Origin: Sphagnum compactum
Lineage: Eukaryota; Bryophyta; Sphagnopsida; Sphagnales
Assembly: GCA_965153455.1 (NCBI GenBank)
Contig: OZ234493.1
Coordinates: 35,950,213-36,014,212, forward strand
Direction: 5' to 3'
Length of the DNA: 64,000 bases
Numbering within the stretch: position 1 is the stretch's first letter; each line of letters opens with the position of its first letter. The notes under the pieces were generated by a model, which did no database searches, was not told where the DNA came from, and worked only from the letters and a program-made list of their open reading frames with translations. Positions 41,350 to 54,698 of the stretch are shown here, one piece after another. The translations under genes and the position numbers were made by a program.

Positions 41350-44300
41350 ACACTCCCCACTGCCCCACTGCCTGCAGCTGCTTTGGATCAGAAGGAAGAA
41401 GGAGGAGGAGGAGGAGGTGAAGCGAGTTGCATTTCCGTTGCAATTGTGTTGTTGCTTCTCTCCTTCTCAGGTCCTTTTGTTCTCAGGGTTCTTGGACAAG
41501 AGTTGTTTGTTGTTTCTTCTACTAACTATTACTGCAACATCATCATTCTCAGCTTCTTCTTCTTCTTCTTCTTCTTCTTCAAAAACAACACCAACAACAA
41601 CAGCAGCAGCAGATGTTTTCTACAGCAAATTGATGTTGTTCTTGATACCTAGTAGAGGCAGCAACAGCACCAGCACCAGCACCAGCACCAGCCTACAAGA
41701 ACAAGAACAAGAACAAGAAGATGAAGAAGTTCTGGTTGGTTGGTGGGTGGTAGCAGCCTTTTAATTTAATTTAATCTAATTTAATTTTCTAACTGGCTAT
41801 ATATATATAGTGTTTTAAAAAAGGTATTCAATAGCCAGAATTCGACCAAAATTTAAAGAAAATTTGCCAGATTTCTATATATGGTTCAAAGTAGGTAGGA
41901 AACAAAAATATATATATATACAAATTTTTTTTGTCTTTACTTTCAGATTTAGCTTGTAGCCAAATCTGGCTAAATTTTTTTCCCATGGATGAGCGCCAGT
42001 TTGGCTATATCACAAAATTGACCAAAAAAATTTCAAAAAATAAAAAAAATCTATTGGTGGGTGGGGTTATTTAACTTAATTAATGATGATGAACAACTGA
42101 TAGATAGTGGTGTCTTAAAGAAATACCTAGGTACCACCTGGTGATGATTTTATTTATTTATTTATTTACTTATTTTTCCCCACAAGGAGAAAAAAAACAA
42201 GAAAACAATTTATTTATTTATTTATTTATTTATTACAATATATAATATTATGATAGCCAAAAAAAGACTTGGTGATTTGGGCCTCTCTGCCTGCCTCTTG
42301 CTACTTACTGCTGAAAATACTGCTGTTGCTGCTTGACTTTGTCAGGCTCCTTCTTCCCCAGTTTCAGTTAGTCAGGTGTGCACACACCACAAAACACACA
42401 TGTCACACACACACACACACACACAAACATATATATATAAATTTTTAAAGTTATTTTTATTTTATTTTTTACCCCTTTCTTTCTTTGTGAACTACCTATA
42501 TGAGTTCAATTTTTTGGGAACTCTTTTTTATGAAACATTTTTAAAATTTTATTTTATGTTTGCTACATACCTAATTTGGCTCATAGTTCATTGATGAAAC
42601 TCATTCACCATTTACCATTCTTCATCCATCCTTTTTCCATTATTTGGTCAACTTTGGGATATAACTTCTCTAACAAGTTTTTTTCGCCATGAATAACTTC
42701 ATATCCTCATGAGTTATATACCCCAATCATTCAATTTGAATAATAAGAATAAATATGAACCTATGAGGAGGGATGATGCTTTAACCAAGCCCTATTCTTT
42801 CATCATCTAATACTAAACCTTCATGATCATTATGTCAATGATAACCCACCATGTATGTAGTCCTTTGTCTTGTTTTCCCATGTCTTCTCACCTTCACCTA
42901 CTTTCATGTTAGTATGTATGTTTTTTTTTTAAAAAATTACCATAATCGGGATTATGTTTAAGCTTTTCATGGTTAAGCTTATCTTGATTATCATGCTCTT
43001 CACAAGTACCTAATAGCAATGGGGAAAATTACCCACACCCCCCACACACCCAATATTTGTAAATGCCACCCAATTAGGTTTGCCCAAATCCAGGAATTAG
43101 GGTTTGGAAATTTTGCCCAACCCATCATCATAGATGGGTTGACATTGTTATCCAAGTATGTAGGCTAGAGAGCCCAGGCTTTTTTGCACCGCAGTTTTGC
43201 ATGCAACATGATGATGATGATGGATGATGATGATGATGATGATTGTAATAACAACAGTTGGGTCCCCAGTCCACAACAAAACCCTACTCATAGCACAACA
43301 TTGCAAATAGAACTGTGTAAAAAGGTACCTTTTGGGGGGGGGGGGGAGAAGGATTCACACAGCAATCTTCCCAGCTCAAAACCAAATCTTGCTACTAATT
43401 TTTAATCAAAAAACATTATTATAACAACAAAAAATGTGTCATCAGATTTTACTTCCTGTCAGTGTGCTTTTTTTCCCCCCCATTTTTTCCATATCAAAAT
43501 TTTGACAAATTTAACCAAAAATAAAATAAAATTAATTAGTCTAATTTGCACTAAAAAAAGAAAAAAATTCCGAGTTTTTCCCAATTTAATTGTCGAAAAA
43601 TAAGGAAATTTCGCCACATAAATAAAATCAAATAAAATCAAATAGATATTTTTAATAATTTTGAAAAAAACAAAAAAAAAAACACTGCTTCTCCTGTCTA
43701 TTACAGATGATCTCACATCTGGTAAATCTGGTAAATATTGCAGAGTACCTTATGGATTTCCTGAGGTACCTACCTACTTACCTACCAGACTTGTCAGAGG
43801 ACCTTTGCAGATCTCGTAAGGTCTTCTTCATCAGTCTGGAACAAGACCTTGCAGATTTGGAAGGTCCTCCGCAGGGCAGGCTGTCCTCACAAGAGAACAA
43901 AACAAATCGCTAGAAAATAAATTTATTTTCTAGCATATTTGGAGGTACCTTGTCCAGCAGAATTTTTCCTCAGAAAAAGGTATATTTTATTTTATCACAG
44001 GGGGAAAAAAAATAAATTAAATAAATTTTTTTTTTCTTGTGGATTATCACATTGGGTAATGCCCTCAAAGGTGGGGTACTAGACCCCAAAAAAATCTATT
44101 TACAATGTGCCACAAATGCGATCACATTTGAATATGAAAAAGAAAATTAAAAAAAAAGAAAATGAAGAGCAAGAATAAAAAAATAAAATAATTTTTGGTT
44201 ATATTTCACCAAAAATCGATATTATAAAAAAATTAATTAAATTTAAATAAAAATAATTTAAATTAAATTTTTAAAAAAAAACTCTGATATTTTGCAGTTA

Positions 44301-46619
44301 ATTCCTGACATGTTTGAGGAACAAGTTTATACAAAAAGAAGAAGATCAAAGGTACAGAGAGCTGGCTGCTAGCTAGCCTAGTACTCTTGAGAGGGCTGCT
44401 TACCTCTGCTCTGCTCTGCTCTGCTCTGTTGTTGCTGTGCTTCTGGCAGTAGGAGAATGGGATGAAAGGGAGAAGAAAGAGAGTAAGTAAAAGTAGGTAC
44501 CAAAGCAGAGGAGATCAGATTTAGGGTTTAGGGTTTAGGTGCTGCAGAAGTGGCATCTTAGTTAGCATCTTAGTCAGTGTACTGGAAAAAAAAAACCTAA
44601 AGCAGAGAGTTCTTAGGCAGTAATAATATATTATTTTATTGTTTGTAGAAATGTTGAAATTTTCAACCCACCAATAAAAAAATTAAATTAAATTAAATTA
44701 ATTAATCACCCCCCACCCCCAATAAATAAATTGTGAAGGAAAATAGAGAATCTTTTTTGGAGTCTTCAGGATTTTTTATTTTAAATTTTAAATTTTTAGA
44801 ATTTATTTTATTTTTTGGCTTCTTCTTTCAACATGGAAATTTCTTCAAAATTATTAATTTCATTCCACAAATACAGGGGCTGAATTTTGAATTTCTTTTC
44901 TTGGCATCCAATGAGGTGGAGCTACAACAAGCCAAAAAAAAAATTAATTTCTTCTTTTTTTTTCTTTTTTTTTTCTTCAGTTTTAGGTTAAAGGGTGGAG
45001 GGGGAACTTTGAAGAGAGAGTTTACATTTTATTTTGGACTTTTACAATGCTGTAATTTTGGGAAAATTTGTTTTTCAAAAAATTCAAAAATAAAATAAAA
45101 ATTGTGCCCCAATAAATATTTATGTGTGTGTGTGTGTGTGTGTAATAAAGATACATATAATTTATTTTGTGTAAAACTTTTGAGAATAAAATAATGCCAA
45201 ATTATTATTTAAAAAAAGTGGATTTAATCTTGTTTACTTAAACCAAGTCCACACACAGCTGGATTTCAAAGGATGGGAAAGACTGCCCAAAAAGCAGCAG
45301 TCCAGCAGAGTCATATCTTGGGGCATGGGAAAGGGGGCAGAGGGGGGGGGGCAGCAAGGCAACAAATTTTAGGGGGCAACCCCATGTGGATGGGACCCTT
45401 TGGCAGTATGGAAGTTATTATATTATTATTTATATTTATATTTATAATTTATTATGAATTTTGGGATGGGCCCAACCTGGGTTTATATGCTTTAGACTTT
45501 TCACCCTTTTTGCTCAAAGGGAATCCTATGATGCATGATGGGCCCATGAGGCCAATATAAATTATGGATTAAAATCATTGGATGCTATATATGTGAATTG
45601 GGTTCCATTTATTATTATTATTATTATTATTTTAAATTATTTTCTGGAGCATGTTTGTCTTATATAATTCTGTGCAATCTACTGTTCACATTTGACACAC
45701 TTACACCTTTATTGCTCTCTTTCCATATTTTTATTTTTTATTTTTATTTTTAGGATCCATCTTGACTCTTCCATTTGGTTTGCAAGTGAGTAGGGTTTAG
45801 GGTTTTAGGGATTAGGTTTAGAGTTTTAGGTTGTTGTTAAGAATAGAGATGCATTCATTTTACAATGGGATGAACCTCAAATGTTGATGAGTCATAATGA
45901 TTTTTTGGGGGCACATTTTTTGCAAAAATATTTTTTTCAAAAGAGTATTCTGTCAAAACTCCCTAATTTTAGAAAAATAGAATAAAATCTGCCATTTTTT
46001 ATTAAAATTTTAAAAGTAGCCAAAGATTGCCACAAATTGCTTACAAATATATGAAAGGGTGCTCAAAGATTTCTACTTTCATATTTTGAATATTGTCAAA
46101 TTTGGCTATAAACTTATGGATGATCCACCACTTGAGCAAACATCACAAAATTGAATAATAACGATATTATAGTTTTTTGAAGAGTTTCATCCATCTGAAA
46201 AGAATTTAGGCATGCAATGTATTATAAGTATGGATGTACTTATTTGCTTCTATTAATTAGTGATGGATGCACCAAATAGTTTTTTTTTTTCCCCTCTTCT
46301 TTAAAATGAGTCATTTGATTGGCCCACCACCAATATTTTTGGAACCTCGGGCACTCCCCAACATAGAAGCCTAAATATGCTTCCCTCCCCCCCAAAAATA
46401 TATGCATGCTTTGTCATGCTTTGGGCCTGCCTGCACCTTAACCCTCCCTTTAGGATTTATATAAATGGAAGTTGAACCCCGACCAAACAATATGGGGTAA
46501 AGAAAAATGAAGTGCTGTTGTGAACATTTTACAAAACACATTGGGAACTTGACGGAAACACATTGGGAACTTGATGGGAACACCTTGGGAATAGACAAGT
46601 GTAGGGTAAAGCCCAAGGC
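41350..46619. other. AT-rich spacer with abundant microsatellites
   Basis: The first ~400 bases (41,350-41,760) are CTT/CAACAG/CAGCAC-rich and probably hold the leader and promoter of the minus-strand gene. Beyond that are TTTA units (about 42,150-42,235), an (AC)n run near 42404-42425, GATGAT repeats near 43,210-43,240, a G-run near 43336-43347, CTGCT units near 44405-44428, TTTAGGG motifs near 44519-44540 and 45793-45812, and a (TG)n run near 45123-45142. Related AT-rich words containing AGCCAAATCTGGCTA or a similar sequence occur near 41,830-42,010 and 46,015-46,120 and may be decayed small elements. No gene is supported. Confidence 0.5.
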
Positions 46620-47425
46620 TGCAGGCTTTACTAGAACTAGTGGGTACCCGTGACCTTCGGACACTGTGAAGTCCCCCGGTTTCTTTAAACCAAGAGAGAC
46701 ACACGAGGGTGCACAGGGCACGATGGGCAGGCCAAACCGGGGGGTCGAAGAGCGCCACTTCCGCTCGCTGCAAATGCAACGCAACGTGCCAGCCCCTTCC
46801 CTTCTCGAGGGACACAGAGAAAGGAGAGAGACGACCGAGCTCGGGTACCCGGGCCGGTGTCGACGACAGCCCCCGGAAACACACGGGCCCCTTCCCTTCT
46901 CGAGCTACAGAGAGAAAGGAGAGAGACGACCGAGCTCGGGTACCCGGGCCGGTGTTGGCGACAGCCCCCGGAAACACACGGGCCCTGTTCCGGTCCACCC
47001 GTGGCAAAGAGCTTGGTTTATGGCCCGGGACCCGGGTCTTCGTGGGGAGACCGGGCTTCATCACCGCCCCGGTTTAATACTTACTCCAGCGGTTCCACAC
47101 ACCTGGGCGCCGCCCAGCCCGCGCCAGGTTTTTTTTTACCGTTCGGCTCTTTGACCGTAGGCACCCCAGTAAGTAATTTGAAGCCTGGGCGTTGGGACTT
47201 GGGACTGAGGACAGTTTTTGGGCCCTCGAATTCGGGGGGACACTTTTTCAAACCTTGGCGGTTCTGGGTTTCAGGACCTAGGTTTCAAGACCTCGACAGA
47301 CGGACAGACGGACAACTTTTTCAAACCTTTGCGGTTCTGGGTTTCAGGATCTGAGTTTCAAGACTTCGACACACAGACGAACAGACAGACATCACCATGT
47401 TTGCTTTAATATATTAGATAAGGGC
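46620..47425 (+). mobile_element. GC-rich element with internal tandem repeats, probably non-LTR/SINE-like
   Basis: An island of about 800 bp is strikingly GC-rich in AT-rich surroundings. It starts with CTAGTGGGTACCCGTGACC and ends TTTGCTTTAATATATTAGAT. Ends of this kind (GGGTACCCGTG at one end, TTTAATATATTAGAT at the other) remind me of short interspersed or RTE-like elements in plants, but the class is uncertain. Inside are two 95-bp units (46793-46887 and 46888-46982) with GAGAGACGACCGAGCTCGGG and CCCCCGGAAACACACGGG. Near the right end is a second duplication (about 47241-47390) with GGTTCTGGGTTTCAGGA and GACAGACGGACAGAC units. No protein domain was recognised. Confidence 0.55.
46793..46982. 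repeat. Two 95-bp tandem units
   Basis: Both units start CCCCTTCCCTTCTCGAG and share more than 90 percent of positions by eye, with a short difference after CTCGAG and GTCGACG against GTTGGCG later in the unit. Confidence 0.9.
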
Positions 47426-47566
47426 CCATAAGAGGCAGAGTCAAGGTGGACTTGAGTCGGTAAAGCTCAAGCTTGTTGCCAAGGGCTTTACCAAAATATG
47501 GTTCTTCTTTTTTTTCTTTTTTTAAATAATTTTATTTTAATTCTTTTTTTCTTTTTTTCCTTTGTT

Positions 47567-50500
47567 TAGGGGTGAGAATTGTTCGTTCCAGTTTAGGAAA
47601 TTTAAGAACCCGCTCAGTTCAGTTTTATATATTTAATCTTTTTATTTTATTACAGAACCAGCCAGGGTTTCAAAAAAAAATTCATCTATAAATTCATCCA
47701 ATAGTCATGAAAACAATTCTCAAAAATGTGAGAATTGTCAGTTTTCAAAGGTAACCAACCCTTCACAACTGGATGTCAAAAAAAATTAAAAACTTGATTT
47801 TTAAAATCTGATTTTAAATTTTTTTTCAAAAAATGATTACAAATTTTTTTAATAAAATTCAAGGATGAAAGAAAATTGATGAATATCATAAAGGAACATA
47901 AGAATATTTGATAAAAAATGAATCTATCGCAATTTCACATGTTCACAATTTCATCCTTCCCAAAGGATCTTTCAAAAAAATTTAATTTTTCTTCTAACTC
48001 CATATCCATCTCAATTAACTTCACTAAATTAAAGGGTGTTTTATAATCAACTTTATAATCATTAGGCTAATTCTTATTTACAAAAATCTATTTTTTAAGT
48101 TTATCATATTGTAAACAACAAAGACCCTTTTTTATATTTGAAGCCAACAAGGTTAATTCATTAACCATCCCAAGATCTTCATCCATTATTTTGTTAAAGC
48201 TAGGGGGATTTTCCAATTCTTTCATTAATTTTGTGTCCATGGTGCAGAATGAAATGCATTGGTTAAAAGCCAATGTCCATGAGATTGGTTCAATACACAT
48301 GCACTAATTACAAGGGGAAATAACATCAACAAGTATTTGTGCAACATGCCAAGTAAAAGGAGTTGGGACATGAACACTTATCCTTATAGTAATCCATTTA
48401 CTATAACAATGGACAATTGCCTCACAATATTGCAAAGCTTCTTAAAATAATATCACTTTGCTTGCAAACCACCATGCATCATGTTAGCATTCCAATAAGA
48501 AAATAATGACAAAAAGTTTTAAAACTCAAAAAATAATTCAAAGAAAATTACCTTATTTTCACTAACATGTTTAGCTTCCGCGGGTGAAGACTAAAAGTAA
48601 TATAAGTTTTGTTCCATTCTTGTTTACCCTTTCTAGATTTTTTTTGGTCATGTTACACATTTCTACAAATCTAATTCCGCACAACTAATGGACATTTCCT
48701 TAAAAATTTTGCACATTTTTTCCTTTGTTGTCCCATACTAGCAAGCCTTAAAGAAAACGTGACCTAAGTAAGAGCCCTAAAAAATTTATTCCAAACCCAA
48801 AGTTTCACAACACACAACATACTTGAAAGCATTGGTCAGGGCAATTAAGTTTGATCTTTTATTTTTAACACAAGCAATTATTTGCTTCCTTGAGCCGAAC
48901 TGATCCAATAGCTTTGTCAAATTTCTTGCCAATACTTGCATTGTAGTCTTTCATGCTTCAAACAATTAAATTGATCGCAAAAGCAAAAACATCGCATGTT
49001 CCATGATACATCCACATATCAAAACTAGTTGTTATGGAAATATAATCTTCTAGCAATTGCAAAACATATTTCTATTTACATTTTGCCACCAACCCAAGCA
49101 AGATTTCTTGTGAGAATTTTTTAATATATGGAAACAACAATCTTGAACCTAAATGCATTGCAAATTGTTTTAGCCATATATTCTCAACAAACTACATTGG
49201 AAAATGGTTTTTGATTATTAATAGTGCCAAATCTTCCAATTTTCCTTTTTGTTGCAGTTCATCTTTTCTGAAAGGGACTATGGAACCAAAAAAGTTTTAA
49301 ATGGAAGTTCCAAATATGTTAGGTTCTTTTTTTAGCTACTCGTTTTACAACATTTTTTTTGACAAAATGCTTCATTCCTCTTCAAATTTCTTTGCAAGCA
49401 CAACATGATCTTCATCCACATGTTTTTAAAAAGTTATTATTCCATATGTTTTAAAATATGAAATAATTCCTTTTCTCAAATTTGTTTTAGAATTTGCAAC
49501 AATCATTAAATTAGGATAACATACATGACATCTCATTAGTTGAGGAGCTTGGTTATCAACTTTTGCATTGTTCATTTATATAATAAAATGACCAACGTAA
49601 CAAATTTTGATTACGAGGCCTCCATATTTTTCTTTCAACATGCAGTTATTTAAAGATTTTTCTTTTCCCCTTTTCAGTTTGTGAAGTTTTGTTGGATTTA
49701 GTTTGGGGGTTTGAAAAAAATTAGATATTTCTCCAAGTGGTTCATTGTTCCTTTCAACTTCATTCATAAAAATGTTCAATGACCTATTTTCATTTCGAAA
49801 CAATTGTTCCATTTTTTTCCAACAATCACAATATTTTTGCTTAAATTAATGGAAAAGAAAAGAAACCTAACAATATCAAAGACATTACACAAGAAGAAGC
49901 ATTTAAAAGGTTACAAAACTAATGGTATGCAAGGTAAAAGACAAATCATTAATTCATCTTTCCTTTCCTCATTATGACATAAAATTGTTAATTATTTTGA
50001 ATGAAAAATAAAAAATAAAAACATATTGTCAAGTTGCAAAATATGCACAACATAACAAAACAAATTATTTTTTAAGAACTAGAAATCAAAAAAAAATCTA
50101 AAGATGCCAAAAGTAAATGAAAGATAAGTAAAGTATATAAAAAATGAAAAATGCAAGAAAAAAAAACTATACAAAATCATAGAAAAAAAAAAGATAGAAA
50201 AGTTAGAAAACAAAAAAAATTCTAAAAAAAAAATTGAAATGCACAAAAATGAAAACAAATACTTACTAAAAAGATGTGACTTTTATGCTCCATAATCTAC
50301 ACAACTAGAAAAGAAATTGTTTTTAAAAATATATGTAGAGACACCTAAAACCATGTTGGCTAGTACTTGAACACTTATTCGTATCTTCCTCATTTCTTCT
50401 TCATTTTAAGTGATTTGAAATGTTATGGGAATGTTAATTTAAGTTGTACAAAAAAAATTTGTACAATGGAAAGGGAGTAATTAAGAAAGAATAAGAAGAA

Positions 50501-51771
50501 GAATAAGCTTTTACAAATTACAAAACATGTTTTTCTTCTCTTAAACCCATCTTACTTTGAAAGCTCATGATTTCCCCATCTCTTGTTCAATTTAATCAAT
50601 TTCAAGTGCTTTGGGAGCACCAACTTAACTCTAAAATTCATCTTTGAATGCCAAAGGTAACATAACAAGGTCCAAAGAATGTTTCTCTATTTGGTTACTA
50701 GCTTTCAAATGTTGTGAGATTTTCCTTTTCAAGTTTTTTTAACCCTGCTATTTTCAAGGGACCATAATTTCATCAATTTTGATCAATTTTTGAAGATTTT
50801 TAATGCCTTGGATGTACCAAGACAAGGGCTTCAATTTCTCTTTGGACACCATAAAAAATCCTTTCCTTGTGATTCAGCCTCCTCTAAACCATCAAGTGTA
50901 CATACAAACAAGAAAACCAAAAAAAATTTTAAAAAAAACTTGTGACATTTATGATGGATCACCTCCTCATTCCACAACCTACATGAACAAGAAAGGGGAA
51001 ATACCACACAAAAGGAAACAACAAGCAAACAACAACAATAACAAGTAGGTGATGAGCAAGAAGTTTAAATTTCGATGGGTACTTGAAACATCAATGAGGA
51101 GGAAGCTTGTGTTTCGATGGGTACTTGAAACATCAATGAGGAGGAAGCTTGTGTTTCAATGGGTACATGAGGCATTGTTGAGCAAGTGCCAAGTAACACA
51201 AGAAGGCAACAAGTAGGCGAAAACATTTTGAGAAGGCAATGAGCAAGTGAGAGCAACATGAGTAGGTGTTCAAAAACATGAAAATGCAACATATAGGCAA
51301 GAACTATGCAAGTAGGCAATGAACATGCAAGAGTAAGTGACAAGTAGGAACAAGTGCAAAAATGTGCAAGTGAGCAACAATGAACAACATAACAAACAAG
51401 CAAAAAAAAATTTAAAGTTAATAATGCAAGTTGAAAATTTAATGTAAATTACAATGTGTCAAAAAGAAAGTAAAAAGTGGGCCCAAGCTTGAGCTTGGGT
51501 TCCTTTTATTTTAATGAAGCTGATGTTTTTGTTGAAAGAGGGAAAGGGAGGAAAAAAAATGTTGCTTCAAATTGAAACCATAGTCGCCTTAAACCACCCA
51601 ACTTCTAAAAAAAACTTTTTGCCTAGGAAACTTCTAAAAAATTATTATACCTTGATACCTTGTGCGCCCCCCAAACAATTTCAAAATAAAATAGTCATTT
51701 GACTATACTTTTTATTTTTTTACTATGCATAAAGGCTAAAAACTAGAACCGGATAGGGTCCTATCACCCTA
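47567..51771 (-). mobile_element. Decayed hAT transposon, about 4.2 kb
   Basis: The left end TAGGGGTGAGAATTGTTCG and the right end, read inward on the other strand, TAGGGTGATAGGACCCTATC, look like hAT terminal inverted repeats; further in, each has a GTTCCAG/GGTTCTAG-type word. Minus-strand relics of the transposase appear at 49576-49812 (start-like, 78 residues beginning MEQLFRNENRS), near 48,990-49,040 (SFDMWMYHGT then DVFAFAI), near 48,740-48,800 (GSYLGHVFFKACQYGTT with broken frame) and at 48088-48300. Stops and shifts make it non-functional. The 8-bp flanks (CCTTTGTT and CTTAGGTA) do not match, so the target duplication is lost or the ends are slightly misplaced. The right part holds a 42-bp tandem repeat. 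Confidence 0.6.
51070..51180. repeat. 42-bp tandem repeat inside the hAT relic
   Basis: Units begin TTCGATGGGTACTTGAAACA at 51071 and 51113, and a diverged third unit begins TTCAATGGGTACATGAGGCA at 51155. Confidence 0.9.
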
Positions 51772-53142
51772 CTTAGGTATCATTTCTTTAAACAAAGAGA
51801 ATTGGCCAAGTTTTCATGATACCCAATTCTTCAATGAAAATAAGGGTGACCAATTTGCAACCCATGTATGGGATCTAATGATTGACCTTAAAATTGGGAC
51901 GATTTTCAACCAATTCTTGAGAAACCGCCCAACATTGGTATGTAGCCCGGTGTTGGGCTATTATCACCTTTTTACTCAAATTTAAATTCAATTTTCAAAC
52001 TAAAAACTAGAGAATATTGGTCTTGTGAAAACTTGTATGAAAACCAACCCATTGGTTTTCAATATTGCGAAAATTTGGGACAATGAAAATTAAACCTTTT
52101 CTTTTTTTAAATGTGAGATTCAAGTGGCCATGTTTGTTGAACCCAAGTCTAGTTTTCAAACTCTTTAAAACCTAAAAGTCTATAAGATTTTAGAAGAGTT
52201 TGTTGAAGGGGTGTGATGATAGTTGTTGGATTAGGGTTTTTCCCCTTGCTTTCCATTTATAGAGAACCTCAAAGTGTTGAACTCACCCTCATGCATTCTC
52301 ATTTTTCATTTACATTTTCGTTGTTGTAATGATTGTGAAATGTGAAAAGTGAATTTGTTTTGTGATTATGAAATGCAAGGTTTTTTTTTTTGCTCTTTGA
52401 TTTTTGTTTTGTTTTGTGCATTGTTCATTTGCATTACTACTTCATTATTGTTCTTTCACCCTTGTTCTCTTTCATCCATTGGGCATATGGGCCGTCAAAT
52501 GTGGCAGTTCTCAAAAATCCAAAGAATTAGTTCTGACCCTTCACCCATGGGTTCTCAAAAATCAAAGAACTCGTCAAAAGGCCTACATTGAAATACTAAA
52601 CCTTTTGATCATTCCTTTGCAAAACCCACCATTCTACGACAACTTTCAAAACCTGAAACTGGAGCTTCTCTTATTCTGAATTTTTCAAACACCCAAGGAA
52701 CCAGAGTTAGATAGCCATTAGAAAATAGTACAAAGTACAAACCACTTTTGATAATCTACAAATCAAAATGCTCATGAATATAATCATTTTGAATGGATTT
52801 ATTAACTCGCATGCATCATCACAACATGACACATTGTTATGCATTTGTCACAACATGACACATTGTTATGCATTTGTACACAACATGACATATTGTTATT
52901 ATATGCATTTGTCACAACATGACACATTGTGAAACATGTTTTAAGTCGAATTCCTCAGTATTGTTCTTTGTACTACGATGAATTGTGTTTGGATTTGTAC
53001 AAACACACACAATTGTAACATTTGCTTAAATACATCCCATCTTGTACCACCTCTTTTAGTCCTGGATTTCATCACTAAATATGTGGTCACCTCTTTGACC
53101 TCCTTGGTCCTCTGCGACATTACTAAATAAGCCAATTCAGTA
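51772..53142. other. AT-rich spacer with a 30-bp-class tandem repeat
   Basis: No gene is supported. At about 52813-52930 four units contain TCACAACATGACACATTGTT followed by ATGCATTTG, with a period of about 30-35 bp. The rest is AT-rich unique sequence; some of it may be 3' flank of the minus-strand genes. Confidence 0.5.
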
Positions 53143-53957
53143 CTAAATTTCGTGCTTAATTCTAAAGATGGCAAATGAAGAAAATTCACTGAAATTTAGC
53201 TGTTGACATTTCAGATTTTCAAATTTGATAACATAACAGCAACCAATAGTGGCATGAACGAAGAACACCATGCCTAAGAAAAGAGAAAACACAAGACCAA
53301 AAACAAAACTGAGGAGCAGTTTGAACAACAATGGCTGTTCATATGCATGTTCAAGTACCTTCAATAGCAACATGTATGGAATTGAACACCTACCATAACA
53401 TCCCCATTGCCTTCATCAGCTCCTAGTAATAGGTGGAGGTTAAGGTCAAACGTTAGCCAGTGTACTAACTTTCTATCAGAAGAAACGTTTGGCAGCAATG
53501 GACTAACTCAGCCATCATGCTGCGTAGCTGAACAAGGGGAAAACCAAAAACCCAAGAAGAAAGAAAAGCTCAACAAAACCTGAAACAGAAGAAGACCAAA
53601 CAATCTAAGGAGAAGAGCTACATAAGACAAAGACAGGAGAAGGCAGGAAAATGAAAAATCTAAACAAGAATAGAGGAAGAAAAAAGAGAGAAAGAAGTTG
53701 CTGCCACTGCCAAATCTAAGCTAGAAGTACACTTAAGCTCACAAAACGATTTCAGTATATGCCACCAAATATCCAGCCATTGAAGACCCTGACATTGATC
53801 AGAAGCTCATATCCGATGTGAGAAAATTTACCTTAAAAGTGTGCTGAATGATGTCATCTGCATGCCTACTAATGTATCCATACTTGACATAACCCATCTG
53901 TCCACTGTTCCTCAGCAACAACCACCAAAGAGATAGGCAAGTGATGGCAAATGCCAT
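53143..53957 (-). CDS. Possible small membrane protein, two exons (weak)
   Basis: On the minus strand, 53832-53957 (ATG, 42 codons) ends in AAG|GTAAAT. The next open block, 53143-53358, is preceded by an AG acceptor, and the two join in phase to 113 residues. The first part is MAFAITCLSLWWLLL followed by a polar segment with GYVKYGYISRHADD. The second part holds a long hydrophobic stretch, LLFKLLLSFVFGLVF onward. I recognise no family. It could be the start of a real small membrane protein, part of a larger gene, or chance reading in the 3' flank of the thioesterase gene. Confidence 0.22.
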
Positions 53958-54698
53958 GTTCCTGTCAAACACAATTTAACACTGCACAGACTCTCATGGA
54001 AGAGCACAACATCTCACAATGGTCAGTGAAATAACAGGTACAAGGAGTGACAATTGATGCTTTTGAGACAATCTTTCACTTCCCTTTGAATTCTTGATTT
54101 CCTCTGAAGGCACAAAAGACATTTGCTTGAGCTTTCTGAGCCACTGGATGATACATTGACATTCTGTACTACCCTCTCAAGCATGCGTTCAGACATGCTA
54201 TGTCTTGTGCCTACAGAAGCTCTTATTGGCTTCATAAAATAGCCAGGGGCCATGCTTGGCTCCAATATGGCCAAGTGGATCAGATTCTCTAAGCTATATA
54301 CTTGACAATTTGAAGACCAGGGCAAAGATTTAACATCAGTGTTTGTCCTCACTTGGCCTCATGTTGTGTAGCTAGACTGGAACAACAAATCCAACAGGTA
54401 GAACAGCAGACAAGCTACAATAGATGTTTGCCAATAGCGCTCAACCCATGCCTCACCTCTTACTGCTTGATCAAATCCAAATCTGAGGTGACACAAGGAT
54501 AAGTACAGACACCTGGTGCACTGTTAATCTGGAAAGGTGGGATTCACACTTCCTAAATTTCAGATGCTTTGTCTCTCCTCAACTTCTGGGCAAATACTGT
54601 TGGCTGGATGTCTCTGGATCCCACTATTCAAAGTCATATCATGACAGACTTAAGTGTCCTGCAATATTCTACTCTACCCTACAAAAAAGCACCCAGTT
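53958..54698. other. Region below the thioesterase stop
   Basis: Probably 3' UTR and flank of the thioesterase gene. A minus-strand frame at 54023-54352 has no recognised similarity and is not called. Confidence 0.4.

Noticed and set aside
46630-46960. Similarity to cloning-vector polylinkers (CTAGAACTAGTGG; GAGCTCGGGTACCCGGG)
   Set aside because: The matches are short and imperfect (an extra G), lie inside a diverged tandem repeat, and the flanks show no vector sequence. Coincidence is the simpler explanation.
46450-47354. Several reading frames of 120-200 codons on both strands in the GC-rich island
   Set aside because: High GC makes stops rare in all frames, the frames overlap one another, and the translated repeats mirror the 95-bp DNA repeat.
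54023-54352. Minus-strand frame of 109 codons below the thioesterase gene
   Set aside because: No recognised domain, no clear splice partner, and the position fits a 3' UTR.
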